This document shows, one piece after another, positions 24,360-35,205 of a stretch of DNA of 64,000 nucleotides. The notes under the pieces are model-generated. The model had not been told where the DNA came from. It saw nothing but the letters and a program-made list of their open reading frames with translations, and did no database searches. Made by a program: the position numbers and the translations under genes. The first letter of the stretch is position 1. Each line of letters starts with the position of its first letter. Origin of the DNA: Allolobophora icterica (lineage: Eukaryota; Annelida; Clitellata; Crassiclitellata; Lumbricidae); assembly GCA_963556255.1 (NCBI GenBank), contig OY744608.1, positions 26,332,420 to 26,396,419 on the forward strand, given 5' to 3'.

Positions 24360-25735
24360 CTAAAACTCTGTTCTATCAGCTAATGGCGATATGGAAATGC
24401 GCATTTGATGCCCAGATGGATACTTTCGCAGTCGATCTAATCGCAGCTTTTGTTGTCTGGCTGTGTCCAAAAATTAAATCACCTGGAAAGCGCAGTTATA
24501 ACGACGTGTTTGCACACTTTCGCACAATTCTAGCCTCTTATAAATAGCCCAAACTGCAGATGACGCGAAAATGGCAATATCTAACCAATTACAATTTATG
24601 CATGTCACTTATTCCAGTAAACATGCCAAAACAACTGATCCGTTCATAAAATTTATAGTCAATAAGGGCTATACTAACCAAGATAAGAAATAAGATTCTA
24701 GCAATCTATATTTGACATGAGACATATATGTTTTTAGGCCTATATGGGGTGGAAATGGGGTGGTAGGCGTCTCCAAAAGCCTCTACCACCCAAATGCCCA
24801 CCACGCCCATGGGCGGCGATTATGGGGGGCGGGGGAACATGTCCCCCTCCACCTTTAAGAGTGGGAGGGACACACCATACATTTGTCCCCCCCCCCCATT
24901 TTTTTAAGAAACCCCAAAAAGGTGAAGAAATGTAATTGTGCGTGAGGGTATTCACAGCGTTGTTTGACCAAATGAGGTAAAAACTTACATTTTGAACAGA
25001 AGTGTCCCCCCGCGAAAATTCGGAAATTCTAAGAAAGTAGAAGAAATTGGCGAAATAAGTGTGAAGAAGAATCTAAAAGAAAGGTAATAAACGTTGCAGA
25101 CGAACTCCTAAGAAAGGACATAGGGGCCTACATTACGTCATTATTGTTGGAAGATCCGAAGAAAGTGGCAAAAAGAGGTCAATGACTAAAAAAAAGGTCA
25201 TCAACTTTTTTTGAAGATGAGATTCCAGAAAAAGTCTACGGAAGAAACATTTGTACTTGGTGACTCTTAAAAAAGTTGTAAAAGAGGCGAAGGACTAAAA
25301 AAAGGTCGTCAACTTTTTCAGGAGATGAATTTGAAATTTGTTGGTTATGAATTTGTAGCAAGAAATTTTTTTGGGGGGAAAGATTTTTTAGAAGAATAAA
25401 CTTATCTTCGGTCACCATGGCCGACTTTGTTCCCCCCCCCCACCTCTTAGACAAGATCGCCGGCACTTAAAGAATTAAAGTGGGTTCCCGCGAATTCGCT
25501 TTTTGGGCGATATTACCATTCCCATTATGATTACGACAAGAGGGTACGCAGAGCCAATGTACTGAGTAATCTCTAGTCTAGGGCACTCAATGATATAATT
25601 TGCTTATACTCTCCTTTCAGATCGTGTTCCAAACGGCAACGGGGTATAACTCCTAGCCTGCTCAGATCAGTAGTGGAACAGGACTCGATTCTGCTTTTAT
25701 GTTATTTTGTTTCTACATGTATTTTTATTCGTAAA
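24360..25735. promoter_or_regulatory. Divergent intergenic region between 4E-BP (-) and THAP (+)
   Basis: The two start codons are 1.41 kb apart and point away from each other, so both promoters must lie here or just inside. No TATA box at a convincing position was identified. About half the interval is a hAT-family element (24808-25468). Confidence 0.5.
24808..25468. mobile_element. hAT-like element, GATCGCCGCC family (long form)
   Basis: It starts CATGGGCGGCGATTATGG and ends ACAAGATCGCCGGCACTT, with internal blocks CCACCTTTAAGAGTGGG, ATACATTTGTCCCCCC and AGGTCATCAACTTTTTT in common with 33662-34090. No 8-bp flank match was found, and the right end is mutated. Poly-G/C runs near both ends give short false ORFs. 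Confidence 0.75.
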
Positions 25736-25827
25736 ATGCCTGACTTTTGCGCTGCTATAAATTGTGGGAATAGCAGTTCTAGAAACGGAGACATATCGTT
25801 TTTCAGATTCCCAAGTGATGTAAAAAG
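25736..25827 (+). CDS. THAP gene exon 1 (first half of zinc finger)
   Basis: It starts MPDFCAAINCGN, the standard THAP N-terminus with the first two zinc ligands, so this ATG is chosen although the frame is open 21 codons upstream. It ends SDVK plus AG at donor GTACTG. Without splicing the frame runs into a stop 22 codons later. Confidence 0.95.
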
Positions 25828-28800
25828 GTACTGTTGTCTTGTTGGAATAAGCAAAGAAATTGTGCATTTACGGTTTGCATATAGTCGTAATTGATTTGCT
25901 GTTCAACCTGGGACTAAGATTGCAATCTTAGTCCCAGGTTCAATAAGTGGTCAAGAAATAGGGTAATTGATCATATGAAGACCCCACGAAGAGCAGGATC
26001 CATCATTAACTACAATAATATACGATGATTTTATTAGGAGGTAAAGGCGCCGTTGCGTATTTTGCAGAAATGCTTTGCTTTGTGAGCGATAATAAGACAT
26101 CTGTGTGTGGTAAAACAACTTGGCCCTCTGCGATCAGATATAAAGAGCATGGCCGCCTGAGATGGGAGAGTAGAGCGCTTCAAGTCTCACGTGACGTAGC
26201 ACAACACATTCTACAGGCTGTGTCTTATACGATACATGGCGAACTTATTAAACTCTGGAGAACTAGAAAAACAGCATTTTATGTATCATTCAGCTGTTGT
26301 TCATGAGTGGACTTCTTTCATAAAATTTTTTAATCATAAACTCCAGATTTCTAAAGTGCTGCTCGTAAGCTAGGCGCATGGCACCAGCTTATTTACAAGC
26401 GCTGAATGATCCATATGACTGTGAGGTACACATATAAAACACTGAGAAAACGTAAATGCATGTGAAAAGGAAGCTGAAAAGACAGTGTGACACAGGCGCT
26501 AGCCTGTGTGGCCATTCTGCTGTTATCCATCCTGTAAATGTGTTCAGAGAAATTGAGTTTCCTCTCCACTACTTACTGCTTGATATTTCATGTGCAAGCC
26601 ACTAGTCTTCATACCCCAGCATTTGTGATCTTCCGATGCACAGATCTTTTTCTAACAGCAATCTCATCACAAATGCCAACAATCTATCCTGTCTTGATTG
26701 TATAGAGTCCATATTTCACTTGCACACAGTAGCCCATTAAATATACGCTATACCATCACTAGGACGGTCCAATACATGAGAAGACCTGAGTTGGGTTTGA
26801 GTTGATGTGCAGTAGTGTGGCATCTGACCTTCATGTCACTCTAATAATATAGTAATAATATCTTCGTTTATTAATTCCAACTGACAAGTACACAGTACCC
26901 CGGTAAGATTACATGATATAGTAGTAACAGACGATAACAAGTTTTACAGGAGTCAAATTAACTGTGCGGCAGCCATGCAAGGCGCCCATCTGTACTACTG
27001 CTCATCTTACAATCGCCACCTAGAGAATGAAGGCTGAGTTAACCTTGTGGGGCTAGTGAGTATCAAACCCGCATCCTTCTGATCTTCATGCCAGCGTGTT
27101 ACCATTCAACCATCTCCCTGCCCCAGCTGCCACCTTTGGATGTAAGCACGGCACGTGACTTGGTTGAGCATAGCATCTTATTCATGAGCTTCAAGAAAAA
27201 ATGTATGCACATACCGGTAACGGAATTTATGCAAGAAACGATACACTGGCTTGCTGTTGCAAAGTGTATTGCCTTCATGATCATCATAGTGTGCTTCAGT
27301 TGCCTTGGCTTTCATCAAGGAGCTTTGTGTTTCAGTCTCAACTGTCAAATTCAGCTCAGTCAGCAAACATTGCGCTTTGCGGCCCATTGTTGCAGAAGTA
27401 CAGAGAGCTTTGTGTTCCAGAATCAGTGGCATCAGAGACGTCCGAGATGAGTCTTAGTAAGACCATCGCGTTGGAATGAGGCCTGATTGAAGCTTTGGCA
27501 AGAAATCACTTTCTTTTAAATAGCATACCACCTGCTTAGCAGTCATTTTCCTAATTACCTTCAATAGAAAGTAGGGTTCGATAATGAGTGGTGATTGCTG
27601 AAATTTTTTGATCCAGTACAGTAATACGATGTATTGAGACATGTTGATAGTGTGTCATGTATTTATATAAGCCATATTGATGATATGTCAGTCATGACAA
27701 ATGCTGTGCTAAAGTCAAAAAGAGCAAGCAGTGTCACATGACCAGAGTTGACGGCATTATAGATATCTGAAGTGAGCCCTGTCTTGGTGGAATGACCCCT
27801 TCTGAAGCCGAATTGCAGCTTTGAAATTATTCAAGATTGCACAGCATCTACCCAGCTACTATTTTCTTGATCACATTTAATAAGAATCTGAGATTCCAGA
27901 CAAGCCTGTAATTGTTAATATCCTTGGTCCATACTCGGCTTCTTCATGTGGCATGCTTGTGACTGGCTGGTAAGATTCCCGCCATTAACAACGCATTGCT
28001 GGACTGCATCAGGAAAGGAAGTGGCTCGTCAGTGAAATCTTAGAGAAAACCCAGGTTAGGGTAAAGCATGCATAATGTGGTGGCATAGACAGCATGATTG
28101 ACTTTAGTTCCACTTTTCACTAGTCAGACTGTTGGACATGATGATCTTTTGTTGAGTATGTAGGAAGAGCTGAGCCTTCTTTTAATTCCAAACATCTGAG
28201 ACCTTTGTGAAGAGATGACGGAAGAACTCCGCAGGAGAAAGAATTGGTTGTGAGATCCACTTGTATGTGAGCAACGTAGGATCATTGAGAGTTCATCGAC
28301 AATCAACTGTCTTTAGAGCCTTGGACGATTATGTTCTCGTAGAAACAGCGCTTTTTCCTGGAGGATGTTGTTGCTGCTGCTGCTGCTGCTGCTTTATTCT
28401 CTCTCCTTGGTCCTTAGAAAACAACGCTCTGCCTGCTTAACCATCCAACTGCATGGATCTGCTCTCGGAATTGAGCTACAAAGTGAGTGGATTGAATCTG
28501 ATGCAGACTGGTTGAAGCGTTCATCAGCTCAACAGGTCCTATCTGTCATTCTTGGGGTTTTTCATTTAAAACTGAATTCCCACCATTTCAAGAAGTCATG
28601 TCGTAATTCATCCACTCTAAAGCTTTTCTGTTTCTCTCAAGTTTAATACTAGCCACCATAACAGCTCCTTTATTTTTATGCCTCGCTATCTGGTCTCCAA
28701 ACAACCAGGTCTCTCGTATCTCTGGAGAACTGCTTGGACTTTTTGCAGGGTCCCAGTGATGCATTGTGCATTAGAATTGTCAAATTTACAAGTTCTGATG

Positions 28801-31569
28801 GAACAGTCCACAGCAGCTTATACTTAGTTCCATAAATATTGTTTAAGACATGCATCTTGTTTGCCAGTGCCTGTTACCAAGTAAAATTTACATCAGGCGT
28901 GTCGACATTTTCTGATAATTAATTTGTTTAAATCTGAACATTTGTTAGATGCAAGAAGTGGGTGATCAATACCAGACGTGCAGAGCTTGTTGACAAGACC
29001 CCGGAAGAACTACGCAAGAACTATGTCTTGTGCAGTTCCCACTTCGATCACAACCAGTTTGCGAATGTGTTGCATAAAAGACTCAACTGGAATGCCGTAC
29101 CTACAGTATTCGATGTTAGTTGTGTAGAGTATTGAATAAATCTGTATTACCCACGCATTTACTTCCTGCCAGCAGTTTTATCCACGCTGAGAGCCAGGCT
29201 ATCATGCTTAAGCTTCACACGCCTGCTAACTGTCATGATGATTTGACTTTATTTAACAGCAAATCCAGTCTGTAGTCTTAAGGTCTGTTTGGCCTTAATA
29301 AGAATTACAACTAATTTCTAATGCAGTTATGATGCACTAGGCTTTAGTTGATGGTCGCTGTACACCAAGTAAAATTAATGTGCATGTTAAAATTCATTCC
29401 AGGCCAAACTAAGTAGTTGACTAATCCTTGCTAGTGGGTTTGTGATAATGCAATACGTGTATTTGCTGATTCACCTGTAGGGTGTAGCAGAAGGTTTGCA
29501 AGAAGGTATATTAGAATTGTAAAAGAAAGTAAAATTTCTTTCAAGAAGAGTGTGGCATTGTCAAGGTGTGTAGTCATTGTTCTGTATATGCAGTCGTAAT
29601 ATTTAAGTTGGGCTTTGAGTGTGTCATACTTGTCGAGTGAAATTACAAATGCCTACAATCATGGTACGGTATGGACTTGTTAACATGCTCGTGCATAATG
29701 TGCTGTTCTGCTTAGCGTGAAGTAGTGTTATGTCCCCAAGGCTATTAACGTAACATGCTGTATCGGTTAATGCACCAGTCAGATGGTTTGATGAGAGTGA
29801 TGGTTGGCTAGGACAGACTTACGTTCGGATGGTTGGTTGGTTGGTCGGATGGACGAACGAACAGATTTAGTTCAACAATAGGTTATTTTGCATTAGGCTG
29901 TTTTACATGCAGTCTGGTTAACAAGCTGTGTTCACTGGATTGTCACCCAGTGACGGCATGTTAATGGGTCTGCACTGTGTTTAGAATTTATTAATTATGT
30001 AAAGATCAGTTTTTATACAGCTTTATGCTAGACTCCTAATAAACCATCTGAAGTAAGGTTTGGAGAAAAATGCATGAACCAGAAAAGCAGTATGTGAAGT
30101 TGAATGGTTTACTCGACCATTGGGGTTGCATGGGCTTGAGTCTGCTCTCCTGATCTCAGACGATTACTGTGTATGGACCTCATGCAAATCCTTAATTTGG
30201 AATTTGCTGAGTCATATCAATTGATTGATCTGTGGAACTGTATGAAATCAGGTGTAATAAATATTAGAATAATTCTTTGATGGGTGTCTGAAGGTGATTT
30301 GCCAGACATTGTTTTACTTTTCCTACAGATTTTGTAATTATAGGTTTTCTACTGTTGTAGGTCCCATATCCTCCATATCCTCCGGCTAAACGTAGCTGGA
30401 TTCGCAACTCACCCTTGAGACAAAAGGAAGAAATAGCCTCTGCTCGTCATGCAATAAAAGGTGTTGATTCGAAGGATGTGACTTCGTTAGGGTTGTCTGT
30501 TCAAGCTGATTGCAATAATACTTGTGGTACGACCACTGAAACTGGCAACAATGTAGAGAAAGCGACTGCAGCTCCTCTTCTGAATGTCGACCAACAGCCG
30601 TCATTTGAAATTGGCCCAGGTGATACACCTGTGAAAAAACAGAAAACTGAATGTGAGACTACTGCTGCAACCACTGAAACAGGCAGCCCTGTCGTGGAAG
30701 CTACTGCACCTCTTCTGAATGTAAACCAGCAGCCACTGGTACCTGTAGCAGTCACGGCACCACAAACTCCAGTCATACGAATAATAAAGATTTGTCAGCC
30801 AAAGATTTGTCAGCTGCAGCCACAGTTGAATAAAATGAACTATAAAAAGGTAATATTTAAGACTGCAGTTGTAACCACACAGCCAACTAAACTTATTAGA
30901 CCAGTTCAAGCCATTTTAGCAGCTCCTGCTACATATAAAACAATGCCAGACATCACTGCACACGGTACACATCCAACGAATTCGTCTCTTCGCATGGTGT
31001 GCGGATCACCTAAGCAGACTGAACATCAAAGTACTGCCATTACAAGCACTCAGACAACTGCGGCCATTCCGAACGTTGCCCAACGAGTCTCAGTTTCATG
31101 TGCGAAAAAGCCACCGGAAACTCCTGCTGAAAAAAAGCTGAAACAAAAGATACATCAGCTGCATTCACAGCTCTGGAGAAGGAATCGTAAGGTCGAAGCC
31201 TTGAAAAGAAAAGTCAGTGAAATACTGCCAGAGTCAACAAGACAGCATAACTCAGTTGAAGCCATACTGGAGGCTGCTAAACGTTTTCTTACACCTATGC
31301 AACTGTCTTTATTTCGTGCACAGCTGTCGAACAGCCAGAAAGAGAAGAACGGTTATCGATGGTCGACCAGTGATAAAATCTTTGGCTTGCAGTTGCTGTA
31401 TAAGAGTGCTGCTGCGTTCAGATTTGTATCGCAGCATCTAGCTTTGCCTTCCGAGGTAACGTTAAGGAGGTTTGTAGCTGAGACTTTAGGAAGCCAGGAC
31501 TCTGAATTAACAACTGAAACCAGCATACCATCTGAAGACCTAGAGACAGATGACAACCACCCAGAGTGA
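25736..31569 (+). CDS. THAP-domain protein with P-element-like tail, complete, three exons
   Basis: Exons 25736-25827, 28949-29114 and 30361-31569 encode 488 residues. Seen: an N-terminal THAP zinc finger (about 1-86) with C5, C10, C59 and H62 (C2CH), W35, P26, F25 and the closing AVPTVF box at 80-85; a low-complexity Thr/Pro/Gln linker with a 45-residue-period repeat (LLNVDQQP at 159, LLNVNQQP at 204); a coiled coil at 343-375; and a helical segment at about 420-458 (WSTSDKIFGLQLLYKS..LALPSEVTLRRFV). Known: THAP fingers bind DNA, and P-element and THAP9 transposases join THAP, a coiled coil and this helical region to an RNase-H-like nuclease. Here the protein stops before any nuclease, so a DNA-binding regulator from a domesticated transposase, or a truncated one, is inferred. 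Introns are GT/AG. The target is unknown. Confidence 0.93.
25905..25940. repeat. 36-bp perfect palindrome
   Basis: The left half AACCTGGGACTAAGATTG is followed with no spacer by its exact reverse complement. TTCAA occurs immediately before the inner 32 bp and again at its end, so it can also be read as a 32-bp palindrome inserted with a 5-bp duplication. Confidence 0.95.
26333..26403 (+). repeat. Dispersed repeat with GGCACCAGCTTAT core, copy 1
   Basis: It shares ATCATAAACTCCA, then GCGCATGGCACCAGCTTAT and AAGCGCT with copies at 37975-38046 and 41493-41570 and, inverted, 53484-53519. Confidence 0.75.
26835..27125 (-). mobile_element. tRNA-derived SINE copy
   Basis: Read on the - strand it has a tRNA-like head (GGGGCAGGGAGATGGTTGAA, TGGTAACACGCTGGCATGAA, GGATGCGGGTTTGATACTC), a body with GGCGCCTTGCATGGCTGCC and GTTATCGTCTGTTACTA, and a tail with GTAATCTTACCGG..GTCAGTTGGAATTAATAAAC. 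Head and body are collinear with 59471-59715. Confidence 0.88.
27640..28060 (-). mobile_element. CR1-like LINE fragment in THAP intron 1
   Basis: The - strand reads RLVWNLRFLLNVIKKIVAG, then FRRGHSTKTGLTSDIYNA and TLLALFDFSTAF in a shifted frame. These match the NYR.VSNL..LSKVIEKIV, FR.GHSTETAL and LLDFSAAF blocks of CR1-type reverse transcriptases. Stops and frameshifts are present. Confidence 0.8.
28949..29114 (+). CDS. THAP gene exon 2 (second half of zinc finger)
   Basis: The acceptor is TTTGTTAG. Reading completes R31 and gives CKKWVINTRRAELV, KNYVLCSSHF and LNWNAVPTVFD, the conserved second half of a THAP domain. The donor is GTTAGT, phase 0. It is open only in this frame and too short for an ORF scan. 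Confidence 0.95.
30361..31569 (+). CDS. THAP gene exon 3 (linker, coiled coil, P-element-like helical region)
   Basis: The acceptor is CTACTGTTGTAG. The exon begins VPYPPYPPAKRSW and stays open for 402 codons to TGA at 31567-31569. The acidic last 30 residues (TSIPSEDLETDDNHPE) look like a genuine C-terminus rather than a random frameshift tail. Confidence 0.93.
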   Translation, partial: VPYPPYPPAKRSWIRNSPLRQKEEIASARHAIKGVDSKDVTSLGLSVQADCNNTCGTTTETGNNVEKATAAPLLNVDQQPSFEIGPGDTPVKKQKTECETTAATTETGSPVVEATAPLLNVNQQPLVPVAVTAPQTPVIRIIKICQPKICQLQPQLNKMNYKKVIFKTAVVTTQPTKLIRPVQAILAAPATYKTMPDITAHGTHPTNSSLRMVCGSPKQTEHQSTAITSTQTTAAIPNVAQRVSVSCAKKPPETPAEKKLKQKIHQLHSQLWRRNRKVEALKRKVSEILPESTRQHNSVEAILEAAKRFLTPMQLSLFRAQLSNSQKEKNGYRWSTSDKIFGLQLLYKSAAAFRFVSQHLALPSEVTLRRFVAETLGSQDSELTTETSIPSEDLETDDNHPE

Positions 31570-31908
31570 GCCAGTACTAAGAAAGTTAGCATAAATGTTG
31601 ATGAAAAACTTAATTACAAAACAGAACTCAAAGGCTGTTTTAAATGTTTATCCTTTATTAGAAATAGAGTATCTGACAGAGAGAGAGTGAAGGAAAGAGG
31701 GTAGACAATGCTGCAATTTGTGATTACCACCAGCTGGTGTATGAAGAACATTAAGTCATATTTGTAAATAATGGCTCTTCTGTCAATTAGTATTTGCCTT
31801 TGTAGCCTGTCTGTGGATATGGTTGAGGTTGCTCACTTGCATGCTATGCCAAAATTTGAGCAATGCTTTAGTTTCGATTGACTGAGGATAACTTTTTGGA
31901 AAGACCTG
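31570..31908. other. THAP gene 3' flank
   Basis: Probable 3' UTR. No convincing AATAAA was placed. A short GAGA run lies at 31676-31688. Confidence 0.4.
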
Positions 31909-31916
31909 TCTGTAAT

Positions 31917-32231
31917 CAGTGGCATCACTAGAAGGGTGCGGGGGTGCAGGCTGCACTGGGTGACACCTTCAGAGGGGGTGACACCAAAGTGACAAAATGA
32001 CTGTCTAAAAAATCTTTGCAGAGTTTCAGCAGTAATTTATTAATTTTAAATTAACAATAACAGATACATTTAACATTGAAAAAATTTTTCATAAACCAAG
32101 CGTACATGTACTGAATCATTATCAATTTACCTTCAGCTGAAACTCTGTGCTAATTTACTTTTTGAACCTTTTAATGAGGGTGACACCATGACTTACTGCA
32201 CTGGGTGACACCAACCATAGTGACGCCACTG
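31917..32231. mobile_element. 315-bp hAT-type MITE with perfect 8-bp target duplication
   Basis: It starts CAGTGGCATCACTAGAAGG and ends ATAGTGACGCCACTG; the flanks are TCTGTAAT at 31909-31916 and 32232-32239. GGGTGACACC words lie near both ends. It is non-coding and young enough that the target duplication is intact. Confidence 0.95.
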
Positions 32232-32239
32232 TCTGTAAT

Positions 32240-33179
32240 AAGTGTAATATTTCTATCATCTGCACCACAGATTAATGCTGATGTGATAATGATAAGTATC
32301 ATTATTATTACGTGTATAATATTGATAGTACATGTAATAACAATGATGCATGCTCAAACCTGACAGCTGATGCAGATTTATATCCGTTTTGAGTTAATGA
32401 ATGATTTGGCCTGAAATTTATCCTGCAGGAAAATGATTGACAATGTTTGTTAATTCCTTGGAGCTTGATTACTTGGCAGTTCATAACTTGAAAAGAGCAC
32501 AGTCAAGTCAAAAACACAAATATTCATTAAGGTTGATGGCATATGGTTGAAGGAATAGTCCATATTACAGAGAATAGAGTATTTGTAATGGTTAGCTTTT
32601 AAGTTCTAAGCAGCTCTAATGAAGTAATTTTGAGGCATATAGAGATTTCTCAAAATAAAAGTTTGAACTTGAAATGCACAGTTTTGGCAACATTTTTTGT
32701 TTCCGACAAACATGTGTAGTGGAGGTTCATATACCCCAGTGCTATACATGTTTCTGTTTTTTTACTTGGTGAATCTGTTGTTTGTAATCAGTGGTGGCTC
32801 TACAGAGGGGGGACAGTGCACCTCCAACTAAATGCCTGGCTTCTCTGGTTCCCCAAATGAAGTTGTTGTTACACTGACAGATATGGTTATAAATGGAACA
32901 GATGATAGAAGAGGTTAAGAAATCTGTTTTTCTATCCTTAACAATAAACAAAGGATATGTCATCAGAAGTAGTCAGCTATGTTTTGTTTAAAAAAATGTA
33001 AACAAAAATTATGAATACCTTCTTGATTTTAAACCTGAAAAAGAGATTAGATGTGTATTAATTGTCAGAGATTGTTAGCCTATAGATACCTTGCTGTCAT
33101 ATGGCTAAGTTATCAGCTTTTGTGTGGTAGCTGAAGGTAGTAATGGTGCATGTGTAATGAGCGGTGTGAGTAATGTTTT
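32240..33179. other. Intergenic
   Basis: AT-rich. At 32791 CAGTGGTGGCTCTACAGAGG looks like a hAT left end, but no matching right end or target duplication was found. No gene is seen. Confidence 0.5.
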
Positions 33180-33187
33180 CCTGAAGT

Positions 33188-33391
33188 CACTGCATGGCGG
33201 CGATCTTTGTTTGACAGATGGGGGGGGGGCACTTTTGAACTGATCTGGTCAAAAAAGAGGTGAAATTTGTTTCTCCTGATTGTTGACCTTTTTTGGTGTT
33301 GCTTCAAAATTGGGGGGACAGCTGTTTAGTGTGGCCCCACTGTTAAAGGGGGTCTTGTCCCCTAATACCTCCCCCCGGATCGCCGCCCATG
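33188..33391. mobile_element. 204-bp hAT-like MITE, GATCGCCGCC family (short form)
   Basis: The left end is CACTGCATGGCGGCGATC and the right end GGATCGCCGCCCATG; the flanks CCTGAAGT (33180-33187, 33392-33399) are a perfect 8-bp duplication. Internal blocks TTTGACAGATGGGGG and CCCCACTGTTAAAGG are shared with 53859-54054. Confidence 0.93.
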
Positions 33392-33661
33392 CCTGAAGTT
33401 AATGAGGCAGTCTGCTTCTCTAGCCATTTACTGTATGTTCATTCAGTTGTAATGCATACAGTTGAATCTAATTTTGAATGATGCATTTACTTGTACATGT
33501 AAGGTGGACAGTTGGTGGGAAATCTGCACGAGAATTTGTGGCTTTGAGCGCTCTGATACTCTGAACTCTGAGGCTCGGACCAAAATATCTTCCGGCTATG
33601 TAGCCTAATTGCGCGGTCGAATTCATTTAAAACAGATTAAAGTGCGCTATACGCCCAATTT

Positions 33662-34090
33662 CATGGGCGGCGATCTAGGGGCGGGGACGGGGGGACATGT
33701 CCCCCACCTTTAAGAGTGGGGGACACTCCATACATTTGTCCCCCCCCCGCACATTTTGATGAAACACCAAAAAAGGTGGAGAAATGTAATTGCGCGTGAG
33801 GGTTTTCACAGCGTTTCTGACCAGAAGAGGTAAAAATAAAAAGTTTTGCAGAAGTGTCCACCCTCCCCATAATTTGACGGGAAAAGGTGTAGAAAGTGGC
33901 GAATGACTAAAAAAAGGTCATCAACTTTTTTTGGAGATGAATTACTAGAAAAGTCCTCAACTTTTGTGGAGATGAATTCCTAAAAAGGAACAAATTTTGG
34001 GGGGACATGGAATTCTTGAAAAAGGTCATCGATCAGACCATGGCCGAATTTGTCCGTCCCCCCACCTCTCGGACAAGATCGCCGCCACTG
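33662..34090. mobile_element. 429-bp hAT-like MITE, GATCGCCGCC family (long form)
   Basis: It starts CATGGGCGGCGATCTAGG and ends ACAAGATCGCCGCCACTG; the flanks CCCAATTT (33654-33661, 34091-34098) are a perfect 8-bp duplication. It has the CCACCTTTAAGAGTGGG and AGGTCATCAACTTTTTT blocks of the 24808 element. Confidence 0.93.
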
Positions 34091-34098
34091 CCCAATTT

Positions 34099-35205
34099 AG
34101 TTTACTCCAGCCTATGGTTTCGTCATTAGATCAAATGTTCGTGCACGATAGCTTCCGGCACACCATCTGGAGTTCAACTGTCTTCGTGTTTGCGTTATAG
34201 ACTGTAATAGAACATGGCGTTTTTATACCAATGATGATCAGTATTAGGCCACTGGACCAGTAAGCTCTTGTTTAGAGCGCATTTCTAGGCGCCGTCAGGA
34301 GCGTCTATCCCCCCCCCCAGGAGTCATTGGAGCAACCTCCCCTCCTTCCTCTTCCCCTTCCCCTTGAATTCCTTCCCCCAATAATGATGGCACATACACT
34401 GGCAGATCCCCCCACCCTATATTTTGGATGGAGCATTTGCTCCTAGGTTTCTATGGAGTAGACGTCCCTGGGCGCCGGTTTGCATACCGATGATGGCTTA
34501 TTTCAGAGATTTAAATCTCGGCCTAGCACGGTCCATACATGGACGCCTTAATTGGCGTATCACTCATGGCAATCCATTCAAACGGGCAGCGATGATGAAG
34601 GATCTCGCGCGCCATCAATTCATTGAGAAGTGAGCAGGGTCGAGGCCATACGGTCGCTGTAGAAAACTAGTCTAAATTTACATTTTACAAATTGCATGCA
34701 GCTGCAGATAAGAGAAACGGTCATCAATCATTCCTCCATATATCTGATCAATAAATAGACGTGAAATGACTGATAGGAAAAACCGCTACGAGCAAAGGAA
34801 GGTCATGCAGCAATTTTGGAGACATGGAAATGAATAAATATTAAAAGGGAAGTCAAGAGTGTTGGCGATAAAGTCCAGTCTTTCTTACTTGTAGCCTTGT
34901 AAGCCTACCTCCAGAGCTCGAATTACTTCCAAAGAAGAAAGAGGGCTCGAATTAATTATACGGTTTTGGAAATTTTCATGATATTTACTTTGATGGGATC
35001 GCCAAATAAACACAGAAAATCCGGCTTAGATTAGGCCTATTGTACTTTGGGTTGTGATCACTGTCACTTTCGACCAACATTAAAATAAAGATTGTGACTC
35101 GGATTTATATAACCCATGGCAGTTGCCAGAGTTCTTTAAAAATTAAACAAAACATTTTATAAATAAAACGTATTTTCTCCCATGGCTATTACTTTTACAC
35201 GAAAA
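34099..35205. other. Intergenic
   Basis: No recognised gene. Poly-C and CCTT-rich stretches at 34308-34400 resemble ends of decayed hAT elements. The short ORF at 34424-34633 has no known similarity. Confidence 0.45.

Larger units (their letters stand above)
25828..28948. other. THAP gene intron 1
   Basis: A 3.1-kb intron holding a perfect palindrome (25905-25940), a dispersed 80-bp repeat (26333-26403), a SINE (26835-27125) and a LINE fragment (27640-28060). The stretch at 28100-28700, with a short TGC run at 28365-28392, has no recognised feature. Confidence 0.8.

Noticed and set aside
24328..24360. Upstream in-frame ATG of 4E-BP
   Set aside because: The extra 11 residues are not family-like; the downstream MSASS start matches known 4E-BPs.
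25673..25894. 73-codon reading of the first THAP exon as a stand-alone ORF
   Set aside because: It reads through a GT donor at 25828; splicing to 28949 restores the conserved THAP domain.
32791..32900. A hAT element starting CAGTGGTGGCTC
   Set aside because: No inverted partner end or 8-bp duplication was found downstream.
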